A stretch of 64,000 nt of DNA from Eudromia elegans (GCA_003342815.1 PTEX01000472.1:64989-128988), one strand, 5' to 3'; counted from the stretch's first letter, positions 1 through 12,845 are shown. Made by a program: numbers and translations. Notes: generated by a model from the sequence alone, not told the origin.

Positions 1-990
1 ACTTAAGCAATATTAAACTCTAGAATGCCAAACTTGAGGCAGAGAACTGAAGCATACGAAGTTTTCCACATACTAAGGTAATTTATTTGATCATGGTCTT
101 TTCCATGACATGAGTCCCTTACACATTCCACTAAAAAACAAAATGCTCTCATATGTCTTTGCACTATTCATTTTTATTGCCCTTTGTGGTTTTATTGGAG
201 GACAACTGCACAGGATAAAAGATGTGTGTTTATTCCAGTCTCTCCTACCAGAGAGGCAGTAGACATTGAGAAGAGAATTTGCTGAGCGCTTGTGTCTCAC
301 TCGAGATTTAATAGATTAATTCTTCTGATGTAATTTAGATAATCTGTTAGGTTACGATCATGAAGGGCAATTATACCATGTTGTCAGTTTCTTATTTATA
401 GCGATTATCAAAGATAATAATAGAAACTACAATTTTTTCTTACCATTTATTTTTTAATATACAAACTTATATTTATGCAGTGCAGAGAAGGGAAACATTC
501 ACATAGCTCACATCCATCCAACTTCACAGTTGCCCTTATTAATCACTCCATCTGATGGGTATCGGTTCTTTCCCTGAAAAGCCTTTTTTGGGCCTAAAAC
601 ACATTTATCTTCCAAGATCCTCTTTTAACAGGAGGCCTTTATATCTGACCTACCATTAGTACATATTCATAATAAGAGGGTCTAGCCCTTTGTTTTATTC
701 AGCTTCCAAACGTTCCCTTGTAAATCCTTAGGAATTACATTTGAAACATGCTGTAGATGTTTTTATAGAAAGTCATCCCAGCAGAACTCCAGGAGACCTA
801 CAGATCTTGTGTTTTCTAACAAACAAGCATACAGATAGCAGATTTTAATTTAAATATACATATATCTATCTGTCGAGTTTTTGATAATGATTGCACTTTA
901 AAAGAACAAAATTTACTTTCTTCTTCACTTTCCAACCTTAACTGCATTTTTGGGGAAGACTTGGCAATTATATCCTATATGTTTCGTTAC
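1..990 (-). other. KCTD5 intron 4, partial
   Basis: AT-rich intronic sequence left of exon 4. I looked for the next KCTD5 exon (LVSIGSSYNYGNEDQ) and did not find it. No repeat family is recognised. Confidence 0.7.
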
Positions 991-1086
991 CTGTTCAAAT
1001 TTCCAGCCATCAGACATTGTGGAGACCATCTGAGTGAGTTCCTCTTCCTGGCACTGCAGCACCCTGTACACGTGCTTGACTGGCAC
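991..1086 (-). CDS. KCTD5: KCTD5 coding exon 4 (residues 149-180)
   Basis: 96 bp (32 codons), acceptor CTGAAG|GTGCC and donor AACAG|GTAACG, phase 0 at both ends. It encodes [20 protein letters not shown] and ends DGWKFEQ, matching the human junction before LVSIGSS. No continuation is visible in bases 1-990. Confidence 0.94.
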
Positions 1087-4000
1087 CTTCAGAAAGAAAT
1101 ATCAGATGCTCAATACAGCATAGAACTCATCTTCTTTGTAACTTGTCTGAAATCTCCCTCATTCTACAGAAATAACAAACAACACCTTGGAGAACACAAG
1201 ATCAGTGACAACTTGCTCCTCAGTTATGTGAGTGTTATGTTTTAGGCCCATAACTCCTTTCTTAATTCTGGATTCAGAATCTTGCAAAGTACCTGTAGGT
1301 CCAGAGTATCTTGAAGAAAGCTCCAGTTAGGAACTTTATATTATTATTATTATTACCAAATATTTTTTTTCTTCCCCTTTTCAGATATCATTAGAACTTT
1401 TGGAAATGGGATCTGTTCAGAATAACATCACAGAAGATTCAAAAAACAGTAATGCTACACGAATGTTTCAGGGATGTAAACAGCTAAGCTATGCAATTAT
1501 TTTGGTACCTAAAATAAATATTTTCATCAGTAATGACATAATAATCTTAACATTTATCCATAAAGAGACGACCTTTCTACAGTGTTCCTGGAAGTTCGGA
1601 CATAGTGTCTGCAAAATAGCAAACCCCATCACAGGCAGCAGAGGCCTACCAAGTTTTCTAGTTTTATGGACTGCATGACCCTATTCTAAAACCTCTATTA
1701 TTCCCTCTCAAAACTTCCACTCCAAAGCAATGAATAAGTAGCATTTTCTAAAAGCTGACATAATTCTAACAGTAACTCTGTTATCCCATGCACAGTCTCA
1801 AGAGAAATTTGGCAACAATAACCAGTAGTAGTAGTATCTTCATGAGGATCCAGTAACTGGAGAAGGCCAAAGCAGAAGAGCTGGAGAACCACCACAAACT
1901 GGGCCACTTTTCTTAATTAACAGTTTCTCTGTTATATTCACTTTATTATTACGAAGAAATATTCATGAGCTGAATTGAGTCTGAGTCTTCTCAACTACAG
2001 GTCACCACAAATAAAGATAACTTTACTACAAAGGTGTGCAACACAAGTTAGAGAAAGAAATAGACATTGAAGTGTCTAATTGTACATTTTTGCACATATT
2101 TGTACATACACTACCAACAGAGATTTGAAGAAGAAAGGATAAAATCCTGAGCCACTGCACTATACATAACAATTAAATTGTTCTCAACTCAATTGCAGTC
2201 TAATGCTTTAGCATGTACCTACTTCCCTTGGAAAGCTGCTTGACTGAGGTACACATCAAACGATCCTTCCTGCTAAAGAACAGTTTATCTTAGGTAATAA
2301 TACTCCAATTCTTGAATTTATCCATTTCAACTCTGGATAAGATTTCAAAAACAGCAGATATACTATAGCTAGGCATTTTTTTCATATTCAGAATACTTAA
2401 ATGTGTATAAGAGAAACACATGCTACTCAAGCTGTCTTCTAAAATGACTATTTTCAGAAATAATACTATGACAAATTGCAGTATTAGACATTTTTGAGCA
2501 ATTCTTTAGAATGTTTTCAGATTTTGAAGAACTAGGGCTCATGTCCTACATGCTGCCAGGTACTGAAGGCTAAAATCACTAATCTTTGTGTACTAAAGCT
2601 TCCAGTTCAATTTATGAAGATGACAGCCATTCAATGTTTTACTAGGGAAAAGAGCAGTTAAATGCTCTTTCTGAGCATTTAAACTCACCCACTGAACTCA
2701 CACACTACTTCCTATAAAAAATCAGAAGCACAATAGAAAACAACCTCACCTGTGAGATTTTGCTGTCTCTTTCTCTTATTTTGTCCTTCACCAGTTTTAT
2801 TAGTGATGTGATGTTGTAAAATTCAGCCTCTTCCAGTACACCTAGTATGAGAACACGCTTTGAAAAGAAAGTTTAAACAAAAATACCAGGCCAAAACTAC
2901 CAACCTGTTCCCCAAATCACTACAGGGGTTGGAAATTATTTATTTTGCCCTACAAGCTAGATTTCAGATTTAGATCATACATTTCAAGATTTAGATCACT
3001 CTGAAGAACTGTCCTAGAAAAAGTCTGAAGAAAACTGATACCATTTCACATATAGCACTAGAGTCAAGAAAGAAAGAGCAAAAAGGTGCAGAAGTGCCAT
3101 CGTACAGCAGACTGACAGACTGTAATAGTTCAGGTCCTCTCTCAGGAAAAAATGATAAGGAAAAATTCAAATACTCCTACTGAATAACTCTGCAACAGTC
3201 AACATGCAGAACATTTTTCTTCATAGCTATCATTTGAGATTTTACACTCTGAAGAACATCCAAAAACATTCTGACTGTCGCAGTACACCACAGTCTGCAC
3301 CACTTTATATGCTCAAGTCTTATCTGTCCTCCTTTACCCATACTGTGTGTTTAGCAATGCTTATTCAAACTATATTTCACACTATTCACTGCTAATATTG
3401 TTAGACTATTGTTTTCTTTGATCAATTTCTTCAATATCTTACCAATAGAAGTTTTCCTACTACATGGTTTAAAAGCCTTCCTCTATCAGAGTAAAACTGA
3501 TGCACTGGAGTCAGACAGGAAAAAGCTAGGGGAAGAATTTACTCATTTACTCTTTTGACAGCGTATTTCCTGCATCTGAACATCTCAGAACTTTACTTAT
3601 TTTGCTTTACATCGTCTAAAACTTGTTTCCCAGTCAGCATTCTTTTGCTTGAGGAAGACTGAAAGAAACTATTTCACAGTTGCATGATGCAAGATTATAT
3701 AAAGCATCTGCCCACATGGCTGAATATTTATACTTTGTTTCTAATTAGGGGCCATGTCTGTGCTTTTGAAATCAAAATCATACTCAAAACCTTCAAATAA
3801 GAGTATATAGTGCCACTATACCATACCAATCATCTCTGCCTGAAATTGATTAAAATGATAAATTGGAAAAGATTAACCAACAGTTTGAGTTGTTATTTGT
3901 TTGGGTTTTTTTTTTTTTTTTTTTTTTGACTTGCAAAATTATGAGAGTGAAAGGAGGGGGGCAGGGAGAAGAAAGCAAGGGAATTAATATTGTCCTACCT

Positions 4001-7000
4001 TCTTCAGCTAGGTCCTTGTTAATAACCAGTTTCCCATGTCTCAAATAATTCAGCACTGGCCCAAAGTAGGTGGGGTCTCTGTCTATTAAATAGGCACCTG
4101 TTTCATCCTATATTAAAACAAAAACAAACAAAACAAAACAAACACACACACAAAACATATGCAAATAGAGCCAGTAAAGCATAATGATTTGAATGCCCAA
4201 GCAGGTATTCAGACACAGGTATGATACTTTAAATCAAATTTAAATCATTCAACAAGGTATATATCAAACTGGTCACTGAAAGAACTTATCATCTGCTTGA
4301 CAACTTCCCTCTCATCAATACTCTCCTAGGAATGAGCATGAGAATGAGTATGACTAACAGCACAAAAAGGAATGAAGACAAGCTCTCTCTTATTGAAACA
4401 CCCAACCATTGTTGGTATGAAAGATTTAAGCACTAAGTGAAAACACTGAGAATTAGGCTGAAAAACAGTACATAAAGGAAGGAACTATCATTTTGTTTGG
4501 AGAGATGAAAAGTCAGAAGAAAGATATCCTAATAAGGTTCATGGACTTTCTTCTATTTCTTCTATTTTTAAAAAAATTAAAACCAAACAAAACCTACCTT
4601 TTATCTTCAACATTTTGTTCTATTTTTTTTTTTGTTTCTGTCTTATCTCAGGAGTACATATTCTAAAAAGGTACTGAGAATAGCTGCATACCAAGCAGTG
4701 TCTCTAAATTCATCTTCTAAATAAATAAAAGCTGCAATTCCTATCTCATGCAAACAGAGAAAGAATAGACCAAACTGGAACTGCATCCTCAGTTTATTGA
4801 ATGTAATAAACCATTCTGCAGAATGCAGAACGCAGTTCAAGAAGTTCTACTACTCTAACCTGACATTGTTGACAAGGAGATAGAGAAGCAAAACTTATTG
4901 CCTATACAATTTGAAGTTTAAGTGTGAGCAAGCATGATCAATGCAGCACTAGAATATCTTGTGTTGACCAGAATTTAAGGAAGACATCTGCATTACCAAT
5001 TGTATAACAGACTCATGTGTTCTTCCTACTATCAAGTGGATCACTAACAGCATTAATCCTTTAGTTCCTACAGTTTCACTGTAACATATACCGTACAAAT
5101 AAATATTGTAGTTGTGGCAGCACCTGCAAAGATTTTTTTTTTCTTTTTATATGCTAGTAAATTACAGGAGACACTAAGCAGCCTCAATAGAAACAATCCT
5201 AGCTAATTTTGAATCATTCTCCCTTAGAGTTGGAAGTTAATGCTGATATATAAACATTTGATTACTGAAACTGTGATACCTGAAAACTTACATAAGTATG
5301 TGTACTTTCATTGGAGGAAAAGAAAAAAGAAAAAAAAAAAAGAAAAAAAAAAAAGGGGAAAAAAGGGGCTGTGGATGTAATTTCAGGCATGCAGATCTAG
5401 TTTCTGGAAAGCTGTGTTTGTCTTATCAGGCTTATCAAAACCTAGACCACAGTCAGAACTACCAAAAAAAAAGTAAAGGATTAATACTATTAGAGAAGTA
5501 CCCAGTGCTGTTTGATAACAACTAAGTGATTGGATGCTACATTTTACATAAAACTCTAAATTAGCTAATGAATGCACAAACTATTAACTGAAGTGCACTA
5601 TTTAATACAGGAATAAAAACCTGGGAAGTTATAAATGAAGATACAAAAGTGATAAAAAGATTTTGGTCAACAGTTTGAAACAATTTAAGAAATATATGGA
5701 CTTACAAAAATCAGAAGAGATCTGAAAATCTGAACGATTTTGTTCTCTTACACTACTGTGTTTTTATATCACCCTCTGAAGAGATATTGCCTTAGGTGTT
5801 GCACTACATGACATTAGAGATAAACAGGTGGAACATACAGAAGAAAAACATGGAGAAGTTTAAGCGAAACCTCAAGTAACAACAGTTACTTCATTGCTTG
5901 CACAAAAGACATGAAAATCTTATTTTTCTGTGCATATAAGCCATAGCATCTGAAATTATTCTTAACAGAGCAGATTTTTCTATACTGATTACCAACAAAA
6001 CTTATATTTTTAAAAACAGAAAAGGAACAAGCTATGTCAAGCCTTTTCTCTCAACTCCCACCTAAAAACCACCAGCAACTTGTATAAATTGAGTTAATTA
6101 TCGTAGTGCACACAGAGCTCATTATTAGCACCAAACATGCTTATACTTACTGGCAGCATCAAGTCTATGAAACATAAGACATAAGTGTTTTTATCTTCCG
6201 GATATTTTATTCCTTTTCTCATCATGCATAATTTTTTTTCCATTCTACTATCCATCATCTCATTTCTCCTCTGCTATTACATCCATTAACTTCCAAACCA
6301 AGTTTCCTTTCTCACCAAATTATCATCTAGAATCTATAAAAATGCTTAGTATTAACACTGATAAATACAAACATCATATCAAATATATTTATATTATGCC
6401 ACACAAAATAGAATACTAGCTCATTATTGTCACAGTTCATGAGTTAAGGCAATAACACATTTTTAAAAATGACTATTCCACCATAAATTATAAGAATTTT
6501 AGGTTTTTCTTTCTCTTTTTTCTTTTCTTTCTTTTTCTTTCTTTTTCTAAGAATAATTATCAACAGAGCGGGCAATTCAAATTCTGTCAATAAGAAAGAT
6601 TCACTTTAGTATAGAAGTTCCATGCAAAATTATGAAGAGACTAAAAAATTCAGAATAACCGGCTACCTTCTTGCCTAGCATACAAATACGAAAAACATGC
6701 ATTCATAAAGCATCATTCCAATGAAAAATATATGTGGCTTGGGCTGTACTATAAACTACCGTCAGAGAATCAAGACTCAAGATGCAAATCATTTGATAAA
6801 GAATATCATAACCATATGCAAAAGATGCATGGCTGAGAGGCATCAAATCGACTTCCCAAGCTTCTTTCTGCAGAAAATATCTTCTCGGTCCTTTAGAGTG
6901 AGCTGCCTTGTTATTCTTGAATGTGCACTGAGTACTTGATGTTGAAATCTCTCCAAGAAATGCAGCTTACACTACGGTTTTAGAGAAAGGTACGCCAAGA

Positions 7001-10000
7001 CTAATCCAATAAATGCAGGCCTAACAACACTGTAGTCATCTGCCTCACCTAGAGGTCTCAAAGTATGAGTCATAAGACCGTTTGTTCCACACCTTCAGAA
7101 TATTAGGTCAGCACTGTCTTCATCTATGTGCAATGAAAACACTTTCATACTCCCATGTGCAAACAGCATTCTGAAGAATCTTTCAAAAAAAAAAAAAACC
7201 AAACAAACAAAACAAACAAACAAAAAAAAAAACCCCACCCACCAACTTTAAGACGAGAGGAAAAATATACTTCATATGTCACCTAGAAAGTTTAAAAGTG
7301 TTACTACTCTTTGTGTAGACATAACTGAACCAGCTTTAAGATTGCTAGCTTGAATGTTAATTCTGTAAAGTCCCATCTTTGCCTTGGTCTTTGCCAAGAC
7401 CTTAAGTATGATTCTACCAGCTTTGGACAAATATGAAACTTCGCTTTGTCACAACCACAGCTGGTATTTTGGATCTTATCTCTGAACCTTCACAGTTGCC
7501 AGACCAATCTGTATGGTCTCAGTCTTGTTTCTTCTAGATATATTCTCAGTATTCACACTGGTAAGCCCTGGCTCAAAGCTTTGCTCAAATATGTGTCTTA
7601 AAAACTGACATATATATATATATATATGTATACACACACACATATATATACATATATATACACATACACACATTGAGCAAGCAGAAGTTCTGCTAATGGT
7701 AGTGACATGCCATTTGAAACAAAACTATTTGGCATCTTTATTTAGGGCCTTGATTCAGGATTTAGAACGAACTTTTCACTGGCGATCCCACCTTACTTTG
7801 AGCTAGATGTCCAGAACACAATATTCGCAAAAGATGTGATTGTGCTTTGGAACAACTGCACAATTGTTGTACTGGTATTGATCAAAATTGCATTTGTAAC
7901 ACAACATATGCCTACTCAACTAGTCAGAAATCACTTTATGAAATAAATACTACCTTAGGTATATCTTAAAAGAGTGGCTACAATCAAAGTACTTTTCTTT
8001 CACTGATTATTTAGCACTGAAGGCTAAGGATGTGCTGCCAGCAAGATCTTATTTCTTTTTCTTAATATGTAGTGCTTCTCTTCTCCTTCCATAACAGATT
8101 CTGCCTCAGTACAATCCCTAACTTTAGAAAGGCTTTAAAAAAACACAACGTGAGCACTGTTGCAAAAATTGTTAAGAAGAGCATATTGATTTGGCAAAAG
8201 TTTACAGAATGCTAAAACATTCTGCAAAGCAAGAACTGTTATTCAAAGAAAATTAGAAGGTGATGAAATCAGCAAATACCTACCAGTAAATCAAGCAATA
8301 CAAGTATTAGAGAAGTTAAATAAGAAGAAATTGAGCTTTGCTTTCAAAGTACTCAAACTCTACTTGTCTATTTTTACGTGTTCATCTCTAAAACAAGGTC
8401 TAAACACTAAACACAAATGCTACTGGGAGTAGTAGGTATGATCACTACCACTTAAACATTTGTTGAAATCAGTAGTTCTTGAATCCCAGTCTTATAATCA
8501 AAGATACATATCATTCTGTGAAACACATAGCACTCTGAGAATCAACACCTTACAGCCTCATTCCAACCACTACTAGATATGCGAGAGTGTGTCCATACTA
8601 ACCCTCCTTCTGTTGCAACTGGAAGAGCAGCTAATTCTAGAAGACAGGCTGTGCGGCCTTGCTCACCATTAACGTCTGTAGTTAATTTGGCGACAAACAT
8701 GATGCTTTTTAAAGCCTTTCAACTCTTTTCAGTAGCAAGAATCTTAGAAATATTATGTTTTATGTAGTTAAATAGCAAAAAAGTATACAAGTAACAGCAG
8801 AGAAAGATCACTTTATACATTACTGATATTTATAAAGCATAATCTATGAGTAGTCAGATTTCAGCTTCCTGTCCCCACTCCTAATAAAGCCACCTAGTTA
8901 TCCTCTTTTTCAACTTCTTAACATGCCAGTATTATTAGTTTTTATGTGCTTGATTCATTTAGGTAAAACTAGCTGTATTATTATTATATTTTTGATATAT
9001 TCTCATTTATATTTATATTAAGACAAACACTTTCTAAAGCAAAAAGGAATGTGAGCCACTTTTTTTCCCCTCCAAGTCATATATTTACTGGTGCATGAGG
9101 TAATTTAATTGTTGGCTCTTCTTACTCTTACTCCTGAATATATGATCTCTCTCTCCCCTTTGGCAGCTGCAATAACATTAGAACTTTCAACAACCTTTTT
9201 AATTGACTTTAGTAGTAAAAAAAGAAAGAGAGAAAAAAAACTACTTGAATTGTTATCTGTGCTTTTCAAAAAACGAAGAATCTAAAGGCAGATTCTGAAT
9301 CAAACCCCTAAAGGACAGATCCTATGCATTTAAGTAAACTTAGGCACAGAGATTAATACAGTATGATAACTAGGCTACAACATGGATCTATTCTCTGTAT
9401 CTGAAACTTGAACATGACAGGTGACTACAGAGAACAGGTTCTGAATGAACTAATTGAAAAGTCAATAGCTAAAGTGCAGATGGTCAAAACAATGGGGCTT
9501 GAAACCCTAATGAATATTGTACTGAAAATAAGCCTATAATGAATATTTAATAAGGAAAGGCTTTGCTTTTGGTATATCAAACCGAAGGCATAAAGATTCA
9601 TATACCCAGAGAATGCATTGCCAGGATTGTCTTCAAATTCAGATTTTTACAACACTTTGCATTCTTTTTCCTATATGAACTGCTTGCCTCATGTCACCTA
9701 TCTGTGAAATAAGCAAATAATCAAGCTCTAGTTGTATAACACTGGAGAAAGTGACATGACACTATATTCCCATCTTGCATTGCAAATCAGCTCCAGTCCT
9801 GTTCCACTCCAGGTTCAACCAGGCCACTCACAATTACAGTACCATGCAGTTTGCTCACAACCTTTTACAGACCTCTGTATTGACAAGAAAGGAGACGGTA
9901 ATACAGGAGCAGCTCAGACAAAGTACCAACATCTTCCCTTGAAATTGAGCCGCATCTTCCTACACCTGTGATGGCAACCAGCTTCAGGTTTTCAGGTACA

Positions 10001-11990
10001 TTGTTACAATTGTAATACAATTGTTAGTCTACTTAAGTCTAGAAACCCCAAAGGAATACATCATGTCTCTCCATACACTACCAAATATCTCAAAAATCTT
10101 AGCATAAATTTCTGCTTTGTGATTTACAATCCACTGATGTAAACACTGTAAAAAATAGATTAGTAGATCCATGCACTTTTGCAAGCTATAAACGCTTTAC
10201 TGATTATTCTTCTTAAAGATGATTTTCATTAATTATTGAAAAAAAGTCAGCCAAAGTACTTTATTTAGGACTAAAGCACATCTTCTAAAAATATACCTAC
10301 TCTCCGAAGACATCAAAAGATAGCAATTCACAGCTTCTTACAATAGATTAACTCAAACACGTGCCTTATCTAAAAAATAGGAGAAAGCTTTCTCTTTCCC
10401 TACCAAGCAAAAACAGCCACTGACTGTCAAAAGTCACCTAGACTTCTTTTATTTTAGTAGCTTGAACTAATCATACCTAGAGAAAAAAAAAAAAAAGAGG
10501 TATCAAAAAACAACCTCTAAAAACAACCTCTAAACTGCCATACTGTATTTTTTTTCCTCCCATAACCCTAGAAAGTTATTTAAGCTCTGTTGCTCTTTTT
10601 TATGTTTTCCTAGCTGTTTCTACATTTTTTTTTCTAGAAGCTAGCCAGGAGAGAATGAAAAGATTTACTAGTTTTCTCATTAGTTAATCTAAACTAGTTT
10701 TTTTTAAGTTCTCAAAAAAAAAAAAATCTTCTCTATTCTTAACATGTTGTTTATGTGTTCAGGGATTCAAGGATCACAACCTACTCACTTCTCTTTCCTA
10801 AGGGTGCTACATTTTAAGTCAGTTTTTAGTCCAATATGCTCTAAAATCTCTTTAGAGCCAATGCTGCCAAAGATGGTCTTCTATTCTATTAGTATACTTG
10901 GTATTCTCTGTTCCCAGATGCATGACTTTGCAAATCTATCTGCCCAGATCATTTGATGTTTGAAAAGGGCCACTTTTCTAAGTAATCATGATTGCTTATC
11001 TGAATATTTTATAAGTATTACTACTTACTACTCCACAAATAAAATTTTCATCATAAGCTCTTCTTTTTTTCACATAAAAAATAATCACAATGAACATATA
11101 TATTATATGGACTGTATCACCAGTGATGTTTGTATCAGTTTTCAAAAATATCTATTCAGAAGAATAGCATATTCTATTGAAAATCTGCCAGGATGCAGAA
11201 GACTATAATCAAGCAAAAGATATTCTAGCATACTGAATTCCTGTTTCACATAGCATTCTTTAATAACAAACGAGAAGACCTATACAGAAAGATAGCTTGA
11301 TTCAAATTGAACCACAGAGTGATGACAGTGCAGAAATGGCATGGTATCAATGCAAGTACGGTCCATCAAAAAGCTACAACTAACACCCATAAGGCAGAAA
11401 AAAAAGCCGTTTAAATATGCATATGAGCGATCCTGCACTCCCTTTGATATATCCATGCAAACATGGCTATTACTCAAGAACCGCATCAGCCCGCAAGCGC
11501 TCGGCCTGCACCGCTGCGAAGGAAACAGGGGGAGACTCCGTGTGGAAGGCAGGCTGCTTCGAAGAGCCCCACAGCGGCAAGCGAGAGCCCGCGGGTGCTG
11601 CGAAGCGACACTGGATCGAGCCTTCGCGGGTCCGGGCCTGCTGCCTCTCCGCGGCCCCTGCGCCAGTGACCAGGTGCGTTAGGGGCGGGCACAGCGGGGT
11701 ATGGACGAGTGGCCCGGTCCAGGGGCGTCGCGCGGCGCCTCGCTCACCTTGTCCGAGTCGAGGTCGGGGTCGGCCTGGCAGAGGCGGAAGAGGAAGGACT
11801 TGGGGTCCCTGCAGAGCGTCTGCCGAGTGGTCAAGAAGCAGGTGCCCCCCACGTTGAGCCGCACCCACTTGCCGGGTACGGCGCCGGGGGGCGGCGCGGA
11901 GCTGCAGCGACGGCAGGGCGCACCCGGGCCGCCCAAGCTGAGGCCGCCGAGCGGAGGCACCTGGAAATCGCAGTGGTTCTCCGCCGCCAT
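991..11990 (-). CDS. KCTD5: KCTD5, BTB/T1-domain CUL3 adaptor (exons 1-4; 3' end off the window)
   Basis: Joined exons 11748-11990, 3999-4107, 2750-2841 and 991-1086 give 180 residues in one frame. The N-terminus is [10 protein letters not shown], followed by a short Gly/Pro/Cys-rich leader (to about residue 40). A BTB/T1 fold follows, starting [10 protein letters not shown] and running through [47 protein letters not shown] and [12 protein letters not shown], then the start of the KCTD5-type C-terminal domain ([20 protein letters not shown]). Known family role: cytosolic pentameric substrate adaptor for Cullin-3 ubiquitin ligase, implicated in G-beta-gamma turnover. The human protein is 234 aa, so about 54 residues from QLVSIGSS onward lie left of base 1. 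The ATG at 11988-11990 is the start because an in-frame TAG lies a few codons upstream and the only codon that could extend the frame is GTG. KCTD2 and KCTD17 are close paralogues; the N-terminal MxxENHC and the position next to PDPK1 favour KCTD5. Confidence 0.95.
1087..2749 (-). other. KCTD5 intron 3
   Basis: AT-rich unique-looking sequence between exons 4 and 3. The short ORFs here show no recognisable protein. Nothing else seen. Confidence 0.75.
2750..2841 (-). CDS. KCTD5: KCTD5 coding exon 3 (residues 118-148)
   Basis: 92 bp, acceptor CTAG|GTGTAC and donor CACAG|GTGAGG, entering in phase 1 and leaving in phase 0. It encodes [20 protein letters not shown] and [10 protein letters not shown], the end of the BTB domain and the linker. 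It is too short to appear as a stand-alone ORF, but length and phase fit exons 2 and 4 exactly. Confidence 0.94.
2842..3998 (-). other. KCTD5 intron 2
   Basis: AT-rich intron. The only notable element is a 22-T homopolymer at 3906-3927, followed by a purine-rich stretch to about 3982. Confidence 0.75.
3999..4107 (-). CDS. KCTD5: KCTD5 coding exon 2 (residues 82-117)
   Basis: 109 bp, acceptor ATATAG|GATGAAAC and donor GAAG|GTAGGA, ending in phase 1. It encodes [20 protein letters not shown] onward to INKDLAEE, the core of the BTB domain. A 22-base T run (A run in the transcript) lies about 70 bp downstream in the intron. Confidence 0.95.
7184..7236. repeat. A-rich simple repeat
   Basis: A-rich tract interrupted by CAAA/CAAAA units, ending in a short C-rich segment. 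Low-complexity sequence in KCTD5 intron 1. Confidence 0.8.
7610..7675. repeat. AT/AC composite microsatellite
   Basis: An AT dinucleotide run followed by alternating ACACAC and ATATAT blocks in KCTD5 intron 1. Likely length-polymorphic. Confidence 0.85.
11748..11990 (-). CDS. KCTD5: KCTD5 coding exon 1 (residues 1-81)
   Basis: The exon runs from ATG (cat at 11988-11990) to the donor AAG|GTGAGC, ending in phase 0. It encodes the divergent leader and the first BTB strands and helices, ending [12 protein letters not shown]. It lies entirely inside a CpG island, and the GC-rich overlapping ORFs here in other frames are shadows. Confidence 0.95.
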
Positions 11991-11998
11991 CCTCGCCG

Positions 11999-12058
11999 CC
12001 ACCGGAAGCGTCCGCCGCAGCTACGCGTCCCTGAATACACCTCCCACCGGAAGCGTCC
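11999..12058. promoter_or_regulatory. Duplicated ETS-type site upstream of KCTD5 ATG
   Basis: The 15-mer CCACCGGAAGCGTCC occurs at 11999-12013 and again at 12044-12058, 45 bp apart. Each copy contains the ETS/GABP core CCGGAAG. The first copy begins within 10 bp of the start codon, so it may lie in the 5' UTR. A third CCGGAAG is at 12159-12165. Confidence 0.6.
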
Positions 12059-12327
12059 CTCAGGGAACCGTTCCCTCCGCTCTCCTCCCTCCCGGGACAG
12101 TAGATCGCAGGATGAGCGCCCCCGCCGCGGCCCCACACGGCGCCCTGCAGCCCCCGCCCCGGAAGCGGCGCCCGCGCTGCCCTCGGCCTCCCAGGTAGGG
12201 AGGCGGCGGCGGCTCCGGCCTCGCCCGGTGGGGCGGGAGGACAGCAGCCCTTGTGCCCTGCAGAGGCCCCCGGACAGCCCCCTCGCGTTGTAAGGAGGAG
12301 GCGGAGGCGGGCCGGACCCTACATGCC

Positions 12328-12333
12328 TTTATT
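12328..12333 (-). terminator. Candidate PDPK1 polyadenylation signal (AATAAA)
   Basis: TTTATT on the plus strand reads AATAAA in the PDPK1 direction. It sits at the edge of the KCTD5 CpG island, so cleavage would be expected near 12305-12320. It would give a 3' UTR of about 4.9 kb, comparable to the long 3' UTR of mammalian PDPK1. No strong GU-rich downstream element is obvious, and earlier alternative sites are possible. Confidence 0.5.
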
Positions 12334-12729
12334 ACAGACTACCGCGCATAAGTGAAATCCATCATCCAGTCACTAGCTACACATCTACAGCACAGAGATC
12401 TGTCGAGAGGAGGATAAACAGTCATTAAATTATGAGATATGATTAAATCATCGACCAATAGAAAATCTATAATAAAGCCAGAAAAAGGTGTAAAATATAG
12501 TTTACAATAATTATTCACATTCAAGGCTGTACATCAATACATACAACACCATGGCCCCAAACATGAATTCAATCCAAATAATTCATATATTAGAATTTAA
12601 ATAACACAGACTGCTAGAGGCCAGAGGCAGCAAATAACCTTATAAGAATAAAAATACAAAAGTGTGTATCTTACCCTTGCATTGTTTCCATTTTCATAGG
12701 TCCTTGGTGTCAGTAAGTTGTTCTGAGAG

Positions 12730-12734
<5 letters not shown>

Positions 12735-12808
<74 letters not shown>

Positions 12809-12845
12809 NAAAAAACCAAAAAAAAACCCAAAAAAACAAAAAAAC
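12735..12845. repeat. Long poly(A) tract with ambiguous base
   Basis: About 80 consecutive A residues with one N at 12809, then an A-rich tail broken by CC and C. It would be poly(U) in the PDPK1 mRNA. The length and the N suggest uncertain assembly here. Confidence 0.9.

Larger units (their letters stand above)
4108..11747 (-). other. KCTD5 intron 1 (7.6 kb)
   Basis: Long AT-rich first intron. It contains an A/G-rich tract (5320-5368), a TTTC-type pyrimidine tract (about 6508-6550), an A-rich CAAA-like tract (7184-7236) and a composite AT/AC microsatellite (about 7610-7675). No coding exon or well-preserved transposon is recognised. From about 11480 it merges into the CpG island. Confidence 0.75.
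11480..12320. promoter_or_regulatory. CpG island / KCTD5 promoter region
   Basis: Base composition changes abruptly from AT-rich to strongly GC- and CpG-rich around exon 1 of KCTD5 and returns to AT-rich after about 12320. There is no TATA box close to the start. Upstream of the ATG are three CCGGAAG cores of ETS/GABP type (about 12003, 12048 and 12159). This is a typical housekeeping CpG-island promoter. The boundaries are by eye. Confidence 0.85.

Noticed and set aside
11988..12002. Extension of KCTD5 by four codons from an upstream GTG
   Set aside because: GTG is not a normal nuclear start in vertebrates, and an in-frame TAG lies just upstream. The ATG at 11990 gives the family N-terminus.
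11417..12293. Several overlapping long ORFs on both strands (146, 165, 194 and 222 codons)
   Set aside because: They lie in the CpG island and are GC-composition shadows of KCTD5 exon 1 and its promoter. They are Arg/Pro/Gly-rich without recognisable domains.
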